Of a stretch of 64,000 bases of DNA, positions 9,009-18,886 are shown piece by piece. A model generated the notes under the pieces. It ran no database searches and was not told the DNA's origin. It saw only the letters and a program-made list of their open reading frames with translations. Numbering within the stretch: the first letter of the stretch is position 1; each line of letters begins with the position of its first letter. The position numbers and the translations under genes were made by a program. Origin of the DNA: DAOUBP01 sp034432655 (GTDB taxonomy: Bacteria; Chloroflexota; Anaerolineae; CG2-30-64-16). The stretch is from assembly GCA_034432655.1 (NCBI GenBank), contig DAOUBP010000162.1, positions 1 to 64,000 of the forward strand. The letters run 5' to 3'.

Positions 9009-10739
9009 TCATCCCTCCCAAACCACTTTCCCGTCTACGACTGTCATTTCCACGCGCGTTGCTAATATCTCCATCGGTTCGACGGTGAAGATGTTATCGG
9101 ACAGCAAGACCAGGTCGGCCAGCTTGCCGGCCGTAATGCTGCCGCGATAGCTCTCCTCGCCCGCCGCGTAGGCCGGCCAGTACGTGTACGCGTCCACTGC
9201 CTCGGCCACGGTGATGCGTTCTTGGGGTTGCCAGCCTGCAGGGCCGGGGGTGCCATCCTGGCGGCGGCGGGTCACGGCGGCGTGGATGCCGATCAGCGGC
9301 GCGTGAGGCTCGATGGGGCCGTCGGAGCCGAAGACCAGATGCGCACCCGAATCGAGCAAGCTGCGGAACGCATAAGCCCCCCGGGCCCGTTCCGGCCCCC
9401 AATATCTATCCACCATCAGCATGTCAGAGGTGGCATGGATCGGCTGGACCGACGCGATGATATCCAGCTGCGCCAGCCGGGGCAGGTCGTCCGGGTGGAG
9501 GCATTGCACGTGTTCGATGCGATGACGGAGGGGCGATTGCCGATTGCCGATTGCCGATTGCGGATTCGCGGCACTCAGGTGTGAATCTGCATCCTTGTTG
9601 CTCGGGACGCGAAGAGCCCAAGCTTGGCGATCCATCATCTCCTGCCGCCGCACTGCGGCCAGCACGTTCAACACGTCACGGTTGGCCCGGTCGCCGATCG
9701 CATGGATGGTGAGGCTGAGGCCTGCTGCGCTGGCGGCCAATGCCTGCTCCAACATCTCTTCCGGATCGGTAGCGGCCACGCCCCAGTTATCGGGCTCGCC
9801 GAGATAGGGCTGAAGCATGCTCGCTGTGCGGCTGCCCAACGCGCCGTCGGCGAAGATCTTGATGCCGCCCACCCGCAGCCAGGCATCCCCCAGCCCGCTG
9901 CGCAAACCCAGGGCGCGAGCGTGCGCCAGGTTGCAGACAGGGATTTGTTGGAGCACGCGCAGCCCCAGCTCCCCGCGCTGTCGCAGCTCCTGATAGGTGC
10001 GAAACGCCAGGCCGTCACAGGTGTCGTTGGCGTTATGCAGCGCCACGATGCCGGTCTGCCACATGGCGGGGGTCGCGGCACGCACCGCCGCCACGGCCTC
10101 GCTCAGCTCAGGCTTGGGATAGGCGCGCGCGGCCAGTTCCACGGCGTTTTCCTTCAAGATGCCGGTGGGGTTGCCGTCGGGATCACGTTCGATCACGCCG
10201 CCCGGCACATCAGGCGTGGTGGCTGTAATGCCGGCACGGCGCAAGGCCTCACTATTGAGCCAGACGGCATGCAGCTCCTTGCTGTCCAACGCCACCGGCA
10301 GGTCCGGCGCCACCGCATCCAGCACCCGGCGATGAGGCCGGCTGCCGTCGTTCCAGGCGTTCGCGTTCCACCCGCCACCGCGCAACCAGAAACCAGCGGG
10401 CAACGGGCCGTGCTCGGCCAGCGCGGCGAGCCGGTGGCGGACCATCGTCGCCACCTCGTCGGCCGAGCCGGCTGTCGTCACATCCACCTGAGACGCCCGC
10501 TGGGCCAGCTCGATGAAGTGGATGTGGCTTTCGGTGAAGCCGGGCAGCAACAGTCGGCCCCGCAAATCTATCACGCGCGTACGCGGGCCGACCAGGGCCA
10601 GGTCGGTGATATCGGCGGCGCTGCCGACCGCCAGGATGGTGTTGCCGCGCACGGCGACAGCTTCGGCCCAGCGCGGCCCGCACGGGTCGGCCGTGTAGAC
10701 GACCCCACCGGTGAACAGCAGATCAGCGGCAATGTGCAT
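9009..10739 (-). CDS. YtcJ-like amidohydrolase
   Basis: A 576-residue metal-dependent hydrolase of the amidohydrolase_3 (YtcJ/NfdA-like) group. Visible signatures are the first metal pair in ESHIHFIE, a carboxylated-Lys region near DSKEL, TIHAIGDRAN, RIEHVQ and GSDGPIEPHAP. The C-terminus folds back into the small barrel seen in the family. About 30 residues before RIEHVQ look like an insertion; the DNA there is four copies of a 7-base repeat (9534-9561). It converges with selB and is transcribed just before parB. Substrate cannot be predicted; relatives act on N-substituted amides. Confidence 0.85.
   Translation of the reverse strand: MHIAADLLFTGGVVYTADPCGPRWAEAVAVRGNTILAVGSAADITDLALVGPRTRVIDLRGRLLLPGFTESHIHFIELAQRASQVDVTTAGSADEVATMVRHRLAALAEHGPLPAGFWLRGGGWNANAWNDGSRPHRRVLDAVAPDLPVALDSKELHAVWLNSEALRRAGITATTPDVPGGVIERDPDGNPTGILKENAVELAARAYPKPELSEAVAAVRAATPAMWQTGIVALHNANDTCDGLAFRTYQELRQRGELGLRVLQQIPVCNLAHARALGLRSGLGDAWLRVGGIKIFADGALGSRTASMLQPYLGEPDNWGVAATDPEEMLEQALAASAAGLSLTIHAIGDRANRDVLNVLAAVRRQEMMDRQAWALRVPSNKDADSHLSAANPQSAIGNRQSPLRHRIEHVQCLHPDDLPRLAQLDIIASVQPIHATSDMLMVDRYWGPERARGAYAFRSLLDSGAHLVFGSDGPIEPHAPLIGIHAAVTRRRQDGTPGPAGWQPQERITVAEAVDAYTYWPAYAAGEESYRGSITAGKLADLVLLSDNIFTVEPMEILATRVEMTVVDGKVVWEG
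9534..9561. repeat. Period-7 tandem repeat inside the amidohydrolase gene
   Basis: Four exact copies of CGATTGC in a row, with degenerate units continuing on both sides. The array lies in frame within the amidohydrolase and encodes the Ser/Asn/Arg-rich loop before RIEHVQ. It is one of about a dozen arrays in the window with a 7-base period. Confidence 0.9.
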
Positions 10740-10748
10740 CTGGCCCCC

Positions 10749-11651
10749 TCATCCCGGTCCTACGATCCGGTCGTAGATGGCTTGCAGCTCCTCATCGGAG
10801 TAGAAGGAGATGATCAGTTTGCCGCCGCGCCGGCCGCGGGTGAGGGCCACCCTGGTGCCCAGGGCGCTGCGGAATGCCTCCTCCAGGCGTTGGGTGTAGA
10901 GGCGATCGTCATCATCCTCTTCAGCCGGCGCTTCCGTTTCAGGTGTGGTTGCCGTCGCGGCGGCAAGCAGTCGGCGCACCAGCTCCTCGGCCTGGCGCAC
11001 GGTGAGATCGCGCGCCACAATCTGGTCGGCGGCTGCCAGCATGCTCTTGTCATCGGGCAGCGCCAGGAGCGCCCGGGCATGGCCCTCGCTCAGGGTGCCT
11101 TCGGCCAGCAGGGCCTTCACCCGGTCGGGCAGGCGCAGCAACCGCACGGTGTTGGCCACGGCAGCACGGCTCTTGCCCACCCGGTCGGCCACTTCTTGCT
11201 GGCTCAGGTTGAAATCCTCCATCAAAGCGTGATAGGCCTCGGCCTCTTCCAGGGGATTGAGGTCGGCGCGCTGGATGTTTTCGACCAGGGCCAGCTCCAG
11301 AAGCTGTTGGGGGGTTGCTTCCTTCAGTACGGCCGGCACAACGGTGAGCCCGGCCAGCTGGGCAGCCCGCCAGCGCCGTTCGCCTGCGATGAGCTGGTAA
11401 GGGGCACGGTCGGTGGGCCGCGCGCGTGTGACGATCAAGGGTTGGAGCAGGCCGTGTTCCTTGATGGATGCTGCCAGCTCGGCCAACGACTCGTCGTCCA
11501 GGCGCGCGCGCGGCTGGCGGGGGTTCGGGATGATATCGGTGACGGCCAGCGCCAGGATGTTGGCCGAAAGCTCGGTGCGTAGCTCGCCCTGACTGGGCGG
11601 CGGGATCAGGGCGCCCAGGCCGCGGCCCAGGCCGCGCGGTTGTGTGCTCAT
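10749..11651 (-). CDS. parB: Chromosome-partitioning protein ParB
   Basis: A 300-residue ParB/Spo0J family CTPase-clamp and centromere-binding protein. The N-terminal GLGRGLGALIP precedes the CTP-binding domain, with IIPNPRQPR and the GERRWRAAQLAG box. A helix-turn-helix follows (QQEVADRVGKSRAAVANTVR). The acidic linker and C-terminal dimerisation region contain the RRGGKLIISFYS segment. It follows parA by 44 bases on the same strand. It would load at parS sites and work with ParA in chromosome segregation. I found no full parS palindrome in the window. Confidence 0.94.
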   Translation of the reverse strand: MSTQPRGLGRGLGALIPPPSQGELRTELSANILALAVTDIIPNPRQPRARLDDESLAELAASIKEHGLLQPLIVTRARPTDRAPYQLIAGERRWRAAQLAGLTVVPAVLKEATPQQLLELALVENIQRADLNPLEEAEAYHALMEDFNLSQQEVADRVGKSRAAVANTVRLLRLPDRVKALLAEGTLSEGHARALLALPDDKSMLAAADQIVARDLTVRQAEELVRRLLAAATATTPETEAPAEEDDDDRLYTQRLEEAFRSALGTRVALTRGRRGGKLIISFYSDEELQAIYDRIVGPG

Positions 11652-11695
11652 CTTGCTACCCTCATCGTTGCGCGATGTCTCGGCGGTCGAACGTT

Positions 11696-12478
11696 TCAGG
11701 TTTCGGCCTCACGGGCCAATAACTCTGCTGCCAGTGCGCGATAGGCTACTGCGCCGGCCGAATCGGGCGCGTAAGCCAGGATCGTCTGGCCATAGCTGGG
11801 CGCTTCGCTCAGACGGACGCTGCGCGGGATCACGGTGCGGAACGTCTGTTGCGGAAAGTGGGTGCGCACCTCACGGACCACCTGCTCCGAGAGATTGGTA
11901 CGCGCATCGAACATGGTCAGCACCATGCCGCTGATGTAGAGCTGGGGATTGAGGCTTTCGCGCACCAATTGGATCGTCTGCCACAGGCGTCCCAGCCCCT
12001 CTAGCGCCAGGTACTCGCACTGGATCGGCACGATGACCCCGTCGGTGGCTGCGACCAGCGCGTTGATGGTCAACAGCCCAAGGCTTGGGGGACAATCAAT
12101 CAAGATGTGGTCATAGGTGTCGTTGAGCGTCTCGAGCGCCCGGCGCAGCAGATACTCGCGTGCCAGTAACGGCACCATTTCCACCTCAGCGCCGGCCAGC
12201 GCTGCTGCGCTGGGCACCAGGTGGAAACCGGCCTGGGCGGTGGGTATGATTGCTTCGCCCAGCGGCCGGCGCCGGATCAATGCATCGTACAGCGAAACTG
12301 TCTGGGCAGCAGGGTCTATCCCCAGGCTACTGGTGGCATTCGCCTGGGGATCGGCGTCAATCAGCAAGACCCGGCGGCCCGCATCGGCCAGATAGGCCCC
12401 CAGGTTGACCGCGGTGGTGGTCTTGCCTACGCCGCCTTTTTGATTGGCGAACGCATAGATACGGGTGACGCTAGCCAT
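11696..12478 (-). CDS. parA: Chromosome-partitioning ATPase ParA/Soj
   Basis: A 260-residue deviant-Walker ATPase. It has KGGVGKTTTAVN near residue 13, DADPQANATSSLG, and DCPPSLGLLTINAL as the Walker B region. It forms DNA-bound dimers that are cleared by ParB, moving the replication origin. The start at 12478 is chosen because the longer reading runs into the upstream kinase; the ATG overlaps the kinase stop by 8 bases, suggesting translational coupling. No dnaA, gidA or gidB flank it, so the usual origin neighbourhood is not seen here. Confidence 0.94.
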   Translation of the reverse strand: MASVTRIYAFANQKGGVGKTTTAVNLGAYLADAGRRVLLIDADPQANATSSLGIDPAAQTVSLYDALIRRRPLGEAIIPTAQAGFHLVPSAAALAGAEVEMVPLLAREYLLRRALETLNDTYDHILIDCPPSLGLLTINALVAATDGVIVPIQCEYLALEGLGRLWQTIQLVRESLNPQLYISGMVLTMFDARTNLSEQVVREVRTHFPQQTFRTVIPRSVRLSEAPSYGQTILAYAPDSAGAVAYRALAAELLAREAET

Positions 12479-13346
12479 TCTTCTCCAGCCAGGCCTCCGC
12501 CTGGGAGCGCCAGGGGATACTGTCCATGCCCGGGCCTTCCACCGACATGGAAGCGACGACGTTGGCAAAGCGCGCTGCGGCCAGCGGATCGTTTGTTTCA
12601 CGCAGTCTGATCAGGAACGCGGCAGCGAAGACGTCGCCGGCACCGGTCGGGTCCACCTCAACGGCCGGCCGGGGTGGAATCGGGTGTGCCTGCCCGGCTC
12701 GGTAGACGGTTGCGCCGTGCCAGCCGTCGGTCACCACTAGCAGGCGCGTCTGGTCCGCCAGCTCGGCGATGTAACGATCATCGCCCCCCACGTCCTCCCG
12801 GCTGAGGACCACGACGTCGGTTCTTTGCAGAAAAGAGGCCGCGTTTTCCCAGCGGCTCGGCTGCACGCGGCCTTCTTCGTCCCAGGCGCGCAACCAGCCT
12901 TGCGGCGTCACGCCCAACAAAGCAGCGGGAAACCGCGTTGTCCATTCAGGGGGCACTTCGCGGGCAATAGGCCCCAGGAGGACGATCGGCGCGGCCGCCC
13001 ATTCCTCGGGCAGCGCGTCGGGCGTCACCGGCTCAGCCAGCGATTCGATGAACTGGGTGCGATGGCCGTCGCGATAGACATTGATGAAAGTGGTGCTGAC
13101 CGGAGAAGGCAAAAGGCGGATCGGCACGCCGGCCAGGGGGCCAACAGCCGGGATCACGAGGGTGTTGCCGGCGGCTTGCTGTTCGCCGTTTCGCAAGCCC
13201 TCGGCCGAGCCGCGCGTGATGATGCCCGGTCGCAGTCCCAGCCGCAGCGCTGTCACTGCCGCGAAGGACACTGTGCCGCCCAGGCGAAAGCCTTCCGGCG
13301 TCCTGTCATGGGTGATGTGGCCGATGACGAGGAAATCAATGGTCAA
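12471..13346 (-). CDS. PfkB-family carbohydrate/nucleoside kinase
   Basis: A 291-residue ribokinase-like protein. VDPTGAGDVFAAAFLIRL near residue 235 is the PfkB anion-hole and catalytic Asp signature, and GHITHD at the start matches the N-terminal sheet. It lacks the usual GG-rich first PfkB motif in full, so substrate choice is open. The preferred start is TTG 13346, preceded by AGGGGA; upstream codons to 13490 overlap a terminator and look non-coding. It overlaps parA by 8 bases and so is probably the first gene of a kinase-parA-parB operon. Confidence 0.78.
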   Translation of the reverse strand: MTIDFLVIGHITHDRTPEGFRLGGTVSFAAVTALRLGLRPGIITRGSAEGLRNGEQQAAGNTLVIPAVGPLAGVPIRLLPSPVSTTFINVYRDGHRTQFIESLAEPVTPDALPEEWAAAPIVLLGPIAREVPPEWTTRFPAALLGVTPQGWLRAWDEEGRVQPSRWENAASFLQRTDVVVLSREDVGGDDRYIAELADQTRLLVVTDGWHGATVYRAGQAHPIPPRPAVEVDPTGAGDVFAAAFLIRLRETNDPLAAARFANVVASMSVEGPGMDSIPWRSQAEAWLEKNG

Positions 13347-13411
13347 CGTTTTGTCCCCTTTCTGCACAGCACTGCATTTGCTTCGTATTGTATCATAGCG
13401 CAAAAGGCAAT

Positions 13412-13447
13412 AAAAACGCCGGTCCGCCAAAATGACGGTGCCGGCGT
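13412..13447 (-). terminator. Rho-independent terminator after jag
   Basis: On the minus strand ACGCCGG (13441-13447) pairs with CCGGCGT (13416-13422). A second inner CCG/CGG stem and a run of T (13412-13416) follow. It ends the rpmH-rnpA-yidD-yidC-jag operon before the kinase-parA-parB unit. Confidence 0.78.
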
Positions 13448-13492
13448 CCGCGACGAGCTTGCTGGCGGGCTTTACCAGCCCTCTCAGCATGC

Positions 13493-14341
13493 CTATCCCT
13501 TCTTGGGGATGATGGTGACTTTGCGCCGGTCCCCTTCACCCACGCTTTGTGTCATCATCGTGGGGTGATCGCGCAAGGCCAGGTGGATGATGCGTCGTTC
13601 CGCCGGCGGCATGGGTTCCAGTGCCACGGGGCGGCCCGTCTGCTCGGCTTGCTCGGCCATGCGCAGCGCCAGACGACGTAGTGACTCGGCCCGTTTGGCG
13701 CGGTAGCCGTTCACATCTACGGTAAAGGTCGCGCGGGTGCGGGTCTGCTGGTTCACCATCAACCGCGTGATGAACTCCAGCGCGGAGAGGGTCTCGTTCT
13801 GGCGGCCGATGAGAACGCCCAGTTCGTCGCCCACGATATTCAAGACCAGGCCAGGCTGGGCTTCATCGGTCTCTGCGGCGCTTTGGGGTACGATTTCCAC
13901 CCTGGCGCGCAGGTTCATGCGTTCCAGGACGTTTTCCAGCAGTTCCTTCCCTTTTTGCGCGGCCAGCATCGCTTTTTCCTCGGCCGAGAGCGCTGCTTTT
14001 GGAGCTGTCTCGGGGCGCTGGGGCGCGGCCGGGGGCTGGGCCGGCGCCGGCCGCTTGGGCTCAACCTTGGGCGTCGGGGGCGGTGACGCCGCCGGGGTGG
14101 CCGGCTGTGGCGCCTGGACGGGCTCAGGCCGCGGGGCAGGCCTTGCTTCCGGGCGGACGGTCCGGATGGCAGTCAACCGCACCACTGCATCTTCGGCGCC
14201 GATGCCCAACACCCCGCGGCTACCGGGCCGGATCACCTCCACTTCAACGTCTTCGCGTGTCAATTTCAAAGCCGTCAGGCCAGCGTTGATCGCTGCCTCC
14301 ACGGTTTTGCCACGAAATTCTCCGCTCTTTTCACCTGTCAT
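13493..14341 (-). CDS. jag: Jag/KhpB RNA-binding protein
   Basis: A 282-residue protein with three parts. The N-terminal Jag domain (GKTVEAAINAGLTALKLTR) ends with RPGSRGVLGIG. A Pro/Ala-rich linker spans about residues 65-130. The C-terminal half has a KH domain with IGRQNETLSALEFITRLM followed by an R3H domain (ERRIIHLALRDHP). KhpB proteins bind many RNAs and influence cell elongation and division. It sits 14 bases after yidC in the conserved rpmH operon order. The linker is longer than in Firmicutes homologues. Confidence 0.92.
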   Translation of the reverse strand: MTGEKSGEFRGKTVEAAINAGLTALKLTREDVEVEVIRPGSRGVLGIGAEDAVVRLTAIRTVRPEARPAPRPEPVQAPQPATPAASPPPTPKVEPKRPAPAQPPAAPQRPETAPKAALSAEEKAMLAAQKGKELLENVLERMNLRARVEIVPQSAAETDEAQPGLVLNIVGDELGVLIGRQNETLSALEFITRLMVNQQTRTRATFTVDVNGYRAKRAESLRRLALRMAEQAEQTGRPVALEPMPPAERRIIHLALRDHPTMMTQSVGEGDRRKVTIIPKKG

Positions 14342-14355
14342 CGTCTTTTCCTCGA

Positions 14356-15393
14356 CTAATGCCGGCGTCGGCGGCGTTTGATCGGCTTGGCAGGCGACGG
14401 TGGCTGCTCACCGGGCCCTGAAGTGGGGATCGGCCCGGTGGTAATGATCTTCTCTGCCTTCTCTGCCTTTTCCGCTTTGACCGCTGCCGCTTGCTTCGGC
14501 TTCAGGAACTTGAACCAATCGGTCAGGCCGCCCCATCCGGCGACGAAGTACTGCTGGATGATACTCAACACATTCGACACCGACCAGTACAGCGTGAGTC
14601 CCGAAGGCAACCCCAACGTGATCCAGGCAAACATGATGGGCATGAAGAACATCATCTGCGACATCATGCGCATCTGCGGGTCCTGCTGGTCCGGCCTGGT
14701 CCCGGAAGTGGGAGGCTGCGCCATTTTCTGCAGGAGCAACTGAGATACCAGCATGAACAAAGGCATGCTGAAATAGGCGGCCAGCTTGCCCCAATCGTTG
14801 GCCTGAAAACTGGTGGCTATCCAGCTGGTGCCGACGGCCAGGCTGGGGAACGAAAGATCCGGTATCCAGAAGAAGCGTGCGCCTGTCAGTTCGTTGACGC
14901 TGGGGTTGGCCAGGACATACAGTGCCTGGTAAAGGCCGAACAACACCGGCATCTGAATCAACAGCGGCAGGCAGCCGCCCAACGGGTTGACGCCGGACTC
15001 TTTGTAGAGCTTCATTTGCTCTTCGGCCAGCTTTTGGCGGTCCTTGCCGTATTTTTCCTGCAATTCACGCAGCTTGGGTTGCAGCTCTTGTTGGGCCTTG
15101 GTAGATTGCAGTTGTTTGAGCGTCAGCGGGAGGGTGACGATCTTGATAGCAATGGTGAAGACGATGATGGCCCATCCGTAGCTGTAGGGGATGCCCAGGC
15201 CCGCAATCGCTTTGTTGAGAGCGATCAGTAGTTTGGCAAGGGGATAGACGACCAGGCCCTCCCACCAGCCGGGAGGGTTGTTGAAATCAACCGGCCGTTG
15301 GAAGTCAATGCATCCGGTCAAGGTCAGGGCTGCGATCGCAAGGACGGCGATCAACAGCAGATTGCGGTACTTTCTGTTCACTTTTGTCTGCAC
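14356..15393 (-). CDS. yidC: Membrane protein insertase YidC/Oxa1
   Basis: A 345-residue Oxa1/YidC insertase with a lipoprotein-like start (a hydrophobic segment then LTGC near residues 25-28), as in Gram-positive SpoIIIJ. The five-helix core follows: IPYSYGWAIIVFTIAIKIV with the conserved Arg/Lys groove position, a coiled-coil hairpin (QKLAEEQMKLYKESGVNPLG), then PVLFGLYQALY and WITLGLPSGLTLYW. The tail is Lys/Ala and Arg-rich, as expected for ribosome binding. It inserts membrane proteins with or without Sec. It lies between yidD and jag. Confidence 0.95.
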   Translation of the reverse strand: MQTKVNRKYRNLLLIAVLAIAALTLTGCIDFQRPVDFNNPPGWWEGLVVYPLAKLLIALNKAIAGLGIPYSYGWAIIVFTIAIKIVTLPLTLKQLQSTKAQQELQPKLRELQEKYGKDRQKLAEEQMKLYKESGVNPLGGCLPLLIQMPVLFGLYQALYVLANPSVNELTGARFFWIPDLSFPSLAVGTSWIATSFQANDWGKLAAYFSMPLFMLVSQLLLQKMAQPPTSGTRPDQQDPQMRMMSQMMFFMPIMFAWITLGLPSGLTLYWSVSNVLSIIQQYFVAGWGGLTDWFKFLKPKQAAAVKAEKAEKAEKIITTGPIPTSGPGEQPPSPAKPIKRRRRRH

Positions 15394-15416
15394 TCCTTCG
15401 GTGCCGGCCGGAAAGC

Positions 15417-15647
15417 TCAGGGCACCGGGTCAAAGCCGCCGGGATGCCAGGGATGACAGCGACTCAGCCGACGCAGTCCCAACCAGCCCCCGCGTCGCAG
15501 TCCGTATTTCTCAATCGCCTGGTACATATACTCCGAGCAAGACGGGTAGAACCGACATGAAGGTGGCAATGCCGGTGAAATCCAGCGCCTGTAGAATTGA
15601 ATCAGGGCAAGCACGACGCGTTTCATCAGGGGTATCTCCACGCACAA
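15417..15647 (-). CDS. yidD: YidD membrane-insertion efficiency factor
   Basis: A 76-residue protein with the complete YidD core: LIQFYRRWISPALPPSCRFY, PSCSEYMYQAIEKYG and a Gly/Arg-rich turn leading to RCHPWHPGGFDPVP. The three conserved Cys are present. YidD helps YidC-dependent insertion. The gene lies 7 bases after rnpA and 23 bases before yidC, the standard order. Confidence 0.94.
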   Translation of the reverse strand: MCVEIPLMKRVVLALIQFYRRWISPALPPSCRFYPSCSEYMYQAIEKYGLRRGGWLGLRRLSRCHPWHPGGFDPVP

Positions 15648-15654
15648 TGCCGAT

Positions 15655-16002
15655 TCACCCGGCCGTCTTTAGCAAGTGTGCCCGCCGGAGCAGGCGGGCA
15701 CAGGCGCTTTGCAACTCCACGAAGTCCGCTTCGTTAACACCCTGGCGGGCAATCCACACCATGTCCCAGCCGGGTGTCACCAAATCCCATAACAAACGCA
15801 CTGCTTCGCTCATTCGACGCCGAGCACGGTTGCGGGCCACTGCTTTGCCGATCCGCCGGCTGACGCTGAACCCACAACGGCTGATCGGCTCTTGATTGGG
15901 AAGACAGCACAGGATCATCAAAGGATGGGCGTAGCTGGCGCCTTCTTCACGTACTTGCTTGAAGCGTGTCTTGTCGCTCAGGCGATACCGGCGGGGCAAC
16001 AC
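15655..16002 (-). CDS. rnpA: Ribonuclease P protein component
   Basis: A 115-residue basic protein that assists the RNase P RNA in trimming the 5' end of pre-tRNA. It has RRYRLSDKTRFKQV at the start and the signature SRRIGKAVARNRARRRMSEA that binds RNA. The start is GTG 16002, 15 bases after the rpmH stop, with AGGG upstream. The C-terminal segment has the typical DMVWIARQGVNEADF strand and helix. Confidence 0.94.
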   Translation of the reverse strand: MLPRRYRLSDKTRFKQVREEGASYAHPLMILCCLPNQEPISRCGFSVSRRIGKAVARNRARRRMSEAVRLLWDLVTPGWDMVWIARQGVNEADFVELQSACARLLRRAHLLKTAG

Positions 16003-16017
16003 CGTGACCCTGCAGAA

Positions 16018-16158
16018 TCAGACGGTCAGTCGCTTGCGGCCGCGCAGGCGTCGGGCCTTGAGGACGCGCCGGCCCCCCGGCGTGCTCATACGCGCCAGGA
16101 AGCCGTGCACGCGCATACGACGTCGGTTCTTAGGTTGGTAGGTCCGCTTGGTTGACAT
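16018..16158 (-). CDS. rpmH: Ribosomal protein L34
   Basis: A 46-residue, strongly basic protein: it opens with MSTKRTYQPKNRRR and continues through HGFLARMSTPGGRRVLKARR to a GRKRLTV end, the complete L34 sequence. It starts at ATG 16158 and stops with TGA at 16018-16020. It heads the rpmH-rnpA-yidD-yidC-jag operon. The gene upstream is kbl rather than dnaA, so the classical dnaA-rpmH linkage is broken here. Confidence 0.97.
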   Translation of the reverse strand: MSTKRTYQPKNRRRMRVHGFLARMSTPGGRRVLKARRLRGRKRLTV

Positions 16159-16210
16159 GTAAAACGACTCCCTTTTGATTTATATCCGACAGGTTGCTGC
16201 GCACGGACAG

Positions 16211-16247
16211 AAAAAGCAGGCGAGACAGACTGCTAGTCTCACCCGCT
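16211..16247 (-). terminator. Rho-independent terminator after kbl
   Basis: A 12-base-pair stem with two G-T wobbles joins 16236-16247 and 16215-16226 on the minus strand. It has a 9-base loop and ends in a T run (16211-16215). It separates kbl from the rpmH operon. Confidence 0.75.
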
Positions 16248-16313
16248 TACCGATTTCCATTATACGCGTGAGGCGGCACTAGTGTCAAATCAGCTGCCGG
16301 GTAGGATGCGTTG

Positions 16314-17498
<1,185 letters not shown>

Positions 17499-17537
17499 GG
17501 TGTTTCTCTCCTTTCTTCACTTCGCTCGGTCATCCCC

Positions 17538-18170
17538 TCATCCCGTCCCAAACTGGCGGTCGCCGGCATCGCCCAGGCCCGGGACGATGTAGCCGATATC
17601 GTTCAGGCGCTCGTCTATAGCCGCCAAATGGATGGGCACATCGGGATGCGTCGTATGCAGCCGCTGCACGCCCTCAGGCGCGCCGATGATACCCACGTAC
17701 TTGATGCGTTGTGCCCCCCAGGTTTTCAAGATATCAACGGTCGCCACAGCCGAGCCCCCGGTCGCCAACATGGGATCGAGGATCAGGCACACTTGAACGG
17801 TGGGCGCAATAGGGAGCTTGTTGTAATACTGGACGGGCCGTAGCGTGCGTTCATCACGGAAGAGGCCGATATGCCACACCTCGGCGCCCGGCATCATCTC
17901 CCAGATACCTTCCACCATGCCCAGCCCGGCACGCAGGATCGGTATCAGACCGATCGTTTCGGTAAGCTCGTAGCAATGCGCAGTCCCCATTGGGGTCTCG
18001 ACTGTCTTAGGGCTCAGTCCCAGATCGGCGGTTGCCTCATACGCCAGCAAGATGGAGATCTCGCGAATCAGTTCACGAAACTTCTTGGGCTCTGTCCGCT
18101 TGTCCCGCAAGATCGAGAGCTTATGCTGGATCAGCGGATGGCCTGATACGAAGACGTTAGGTGGCAGCAT
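17538..18170 (-). CDS. upp: Uracil phosphoribosyltransferase
   Basis: A 210-residue enzyme converting uracil and PRPP to UMP in pyrimidine salvage. It carries the PRPP-binding loop in LILDPMLATGGSAVATVDIL and the uracil-binding end GLGDAGDRQFGTG. ETIGLIPILRAGLGMVEG is also typical. The ATG at 18170 has GGAGGAAG upstream and gives the usual family length; the longer reading to 18311 passes through a terminator. It is followed by kbl on the same strand. Confidence 0.95.
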   Translation of the reverse strand: MLPPNVFVSGHPLIQHKLSILRDKRTEPKKFRELIREISILLAYEATADLGLSPKTVETPMGTAHCYELTETIGLIPILRAGLGMVEGIWEMMPGAEVWHIGLFRDERTLRPVQYYNKLPIAPTVQVCLILDPMLATGGSAVATVDILKTWGAQRIKYVGIIGAPEGVQRLHTTHPDVPIHLAAIDERLNDIGYIVPGLGDAGDRQFGTG

Positions 18171-18221
18171 GTTATCTTCCTCCAAATGTACGCAAAAAAG
18201 CCAGGTGACCAGCGAGCAGAT

Positions 18222-18267
18222 AAAAAAACGGGTTGGGTTTTCCCTTTTCAGGGCCTCCCAACCCGTT
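18222..18267 (-). terminator. Rho-independent terminator between the dksA-like gene and upp
   Basis: The perfect 11-base-pair stem AACGGGTTGGG/CCCAACCCGTT (18227-18237 and 18257-18267) is followed on the minus strand by seven T (18222-18228). It ends the dksA-like transcript. Confidence 0.82.
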
Positions 18268-18323
18268 TGTTTGCAACGCCAGCCCCGGCGTTGACCAGCG
18301 CTTCTTGGCACCGCATCGGTTTG

Positions 18324-18707
18324 TTACATCTCCTGAGGGGAACGCGGCATGATGCCGCGCTTGATCAGCTTCTCAACCTCGGCCTGACAGGTGACACATA
18401 ATGAGGCGTCCGGGCGCACCTCCAGCCGCTCGATGGGGATTTCCTTGCCGCACCGCTCGCAGATGCCGTACTTGCCCTTTTCGATGGAACGGAGGGCAGC
18501 CTGTACATGCGCCAGCTTCACTTCCAGCTGGCTGACCAGCGCCACGTTTTTCTCGCGTTCGATCAGATCGGGGTCGCCCTCTTCGGCGTCCACGTCCACC
18601 TCGACCTTCAAGGCCTCCCGCAGACGTTCCAGTTCTCCCGTAATGCGCTTCTGCTCCTCCAGAAGCTTGTGTCGCTCGCGAGCGATGAACTGAGCCCGTG
18701 TCAACAT
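18324..18707 (-). CDS. DksA/TraR-type zinc-finger protein
   Basis: A 127-residue protein with an N-terminal coiled-coil hairpin and a C-terminal zinc finger. The Cys motif is CERCGKEIP followed by CVTC. DksA-family proteins enter the RNA polymerase secondary channel. The coiled-coil tip here has acidic residues (EEGDPDLIERE), but the exact DksA DxxDxA tip is not present, so a general stress or polymerase-binding role is inferred. The ATG at 18707 is chosen for its GGAGG site 5 bases upstream. It is transcribed divergently from ruvB. Confidence 0.8.
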   Translation of the reverse strand: MLTRAQFIARERHKLLEEQKRITGELERLREALKVEVDVDAEEGDPDLIEREKNVALVSQLEVKLAHVQAALRSIEKGKYGICERCGKEIPIERLEVRPDASLCVTCQAEVEKLIKRGIMPRSPQEM

Positions 18708-18774
18708 CCCGCCCTCCAACCTGTACATCCTGGTGATCCTGCTGCCTTGAACCTATCCCTGGCAAGGCTGACCT

Positions 18775-18803
18775 TTTATATCATAGAACGTTTGTTGCGT
18801 CAA
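18775..18803 (-). promoter_or_regulatory. Strong promoter of the dksA-like gene
   Basis: On the minus strand TTGACG (18798-18803), a 17-base spacer and TATAAA (18775-18780) form the best consensus promoter in the window, about 70 bases before the start codon. Confidence 0.65.
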
Positions 18804-18836
18804 CGTTTGCAAATGGGATTTACGCCCTGCCTCTGG

Positions 18837-18842
18837 TATAAT
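18837..18842 (+). promoter_or_regulatory. -10 box of the ruvB promoter
   Basis: A perfect TATAAT lies 44 bases before the ruvB ATG. The -35 17 bases upstream (TGGGAT) is weak. It stands back to back with the dksA-like promoter. Confidence 0.45.
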
Positions 18843-18886
18843 TGTACAGAAACTATTTTCAGGCAGGAAAGCCGGGATAGAAAGAC

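Noticed and set aside
12595..12610. parS-like site TGTTTCACG near parA
   Set aside because: Only the first nine bases match the 16-base palindrome; the second half does not, so it is not a usable parS.
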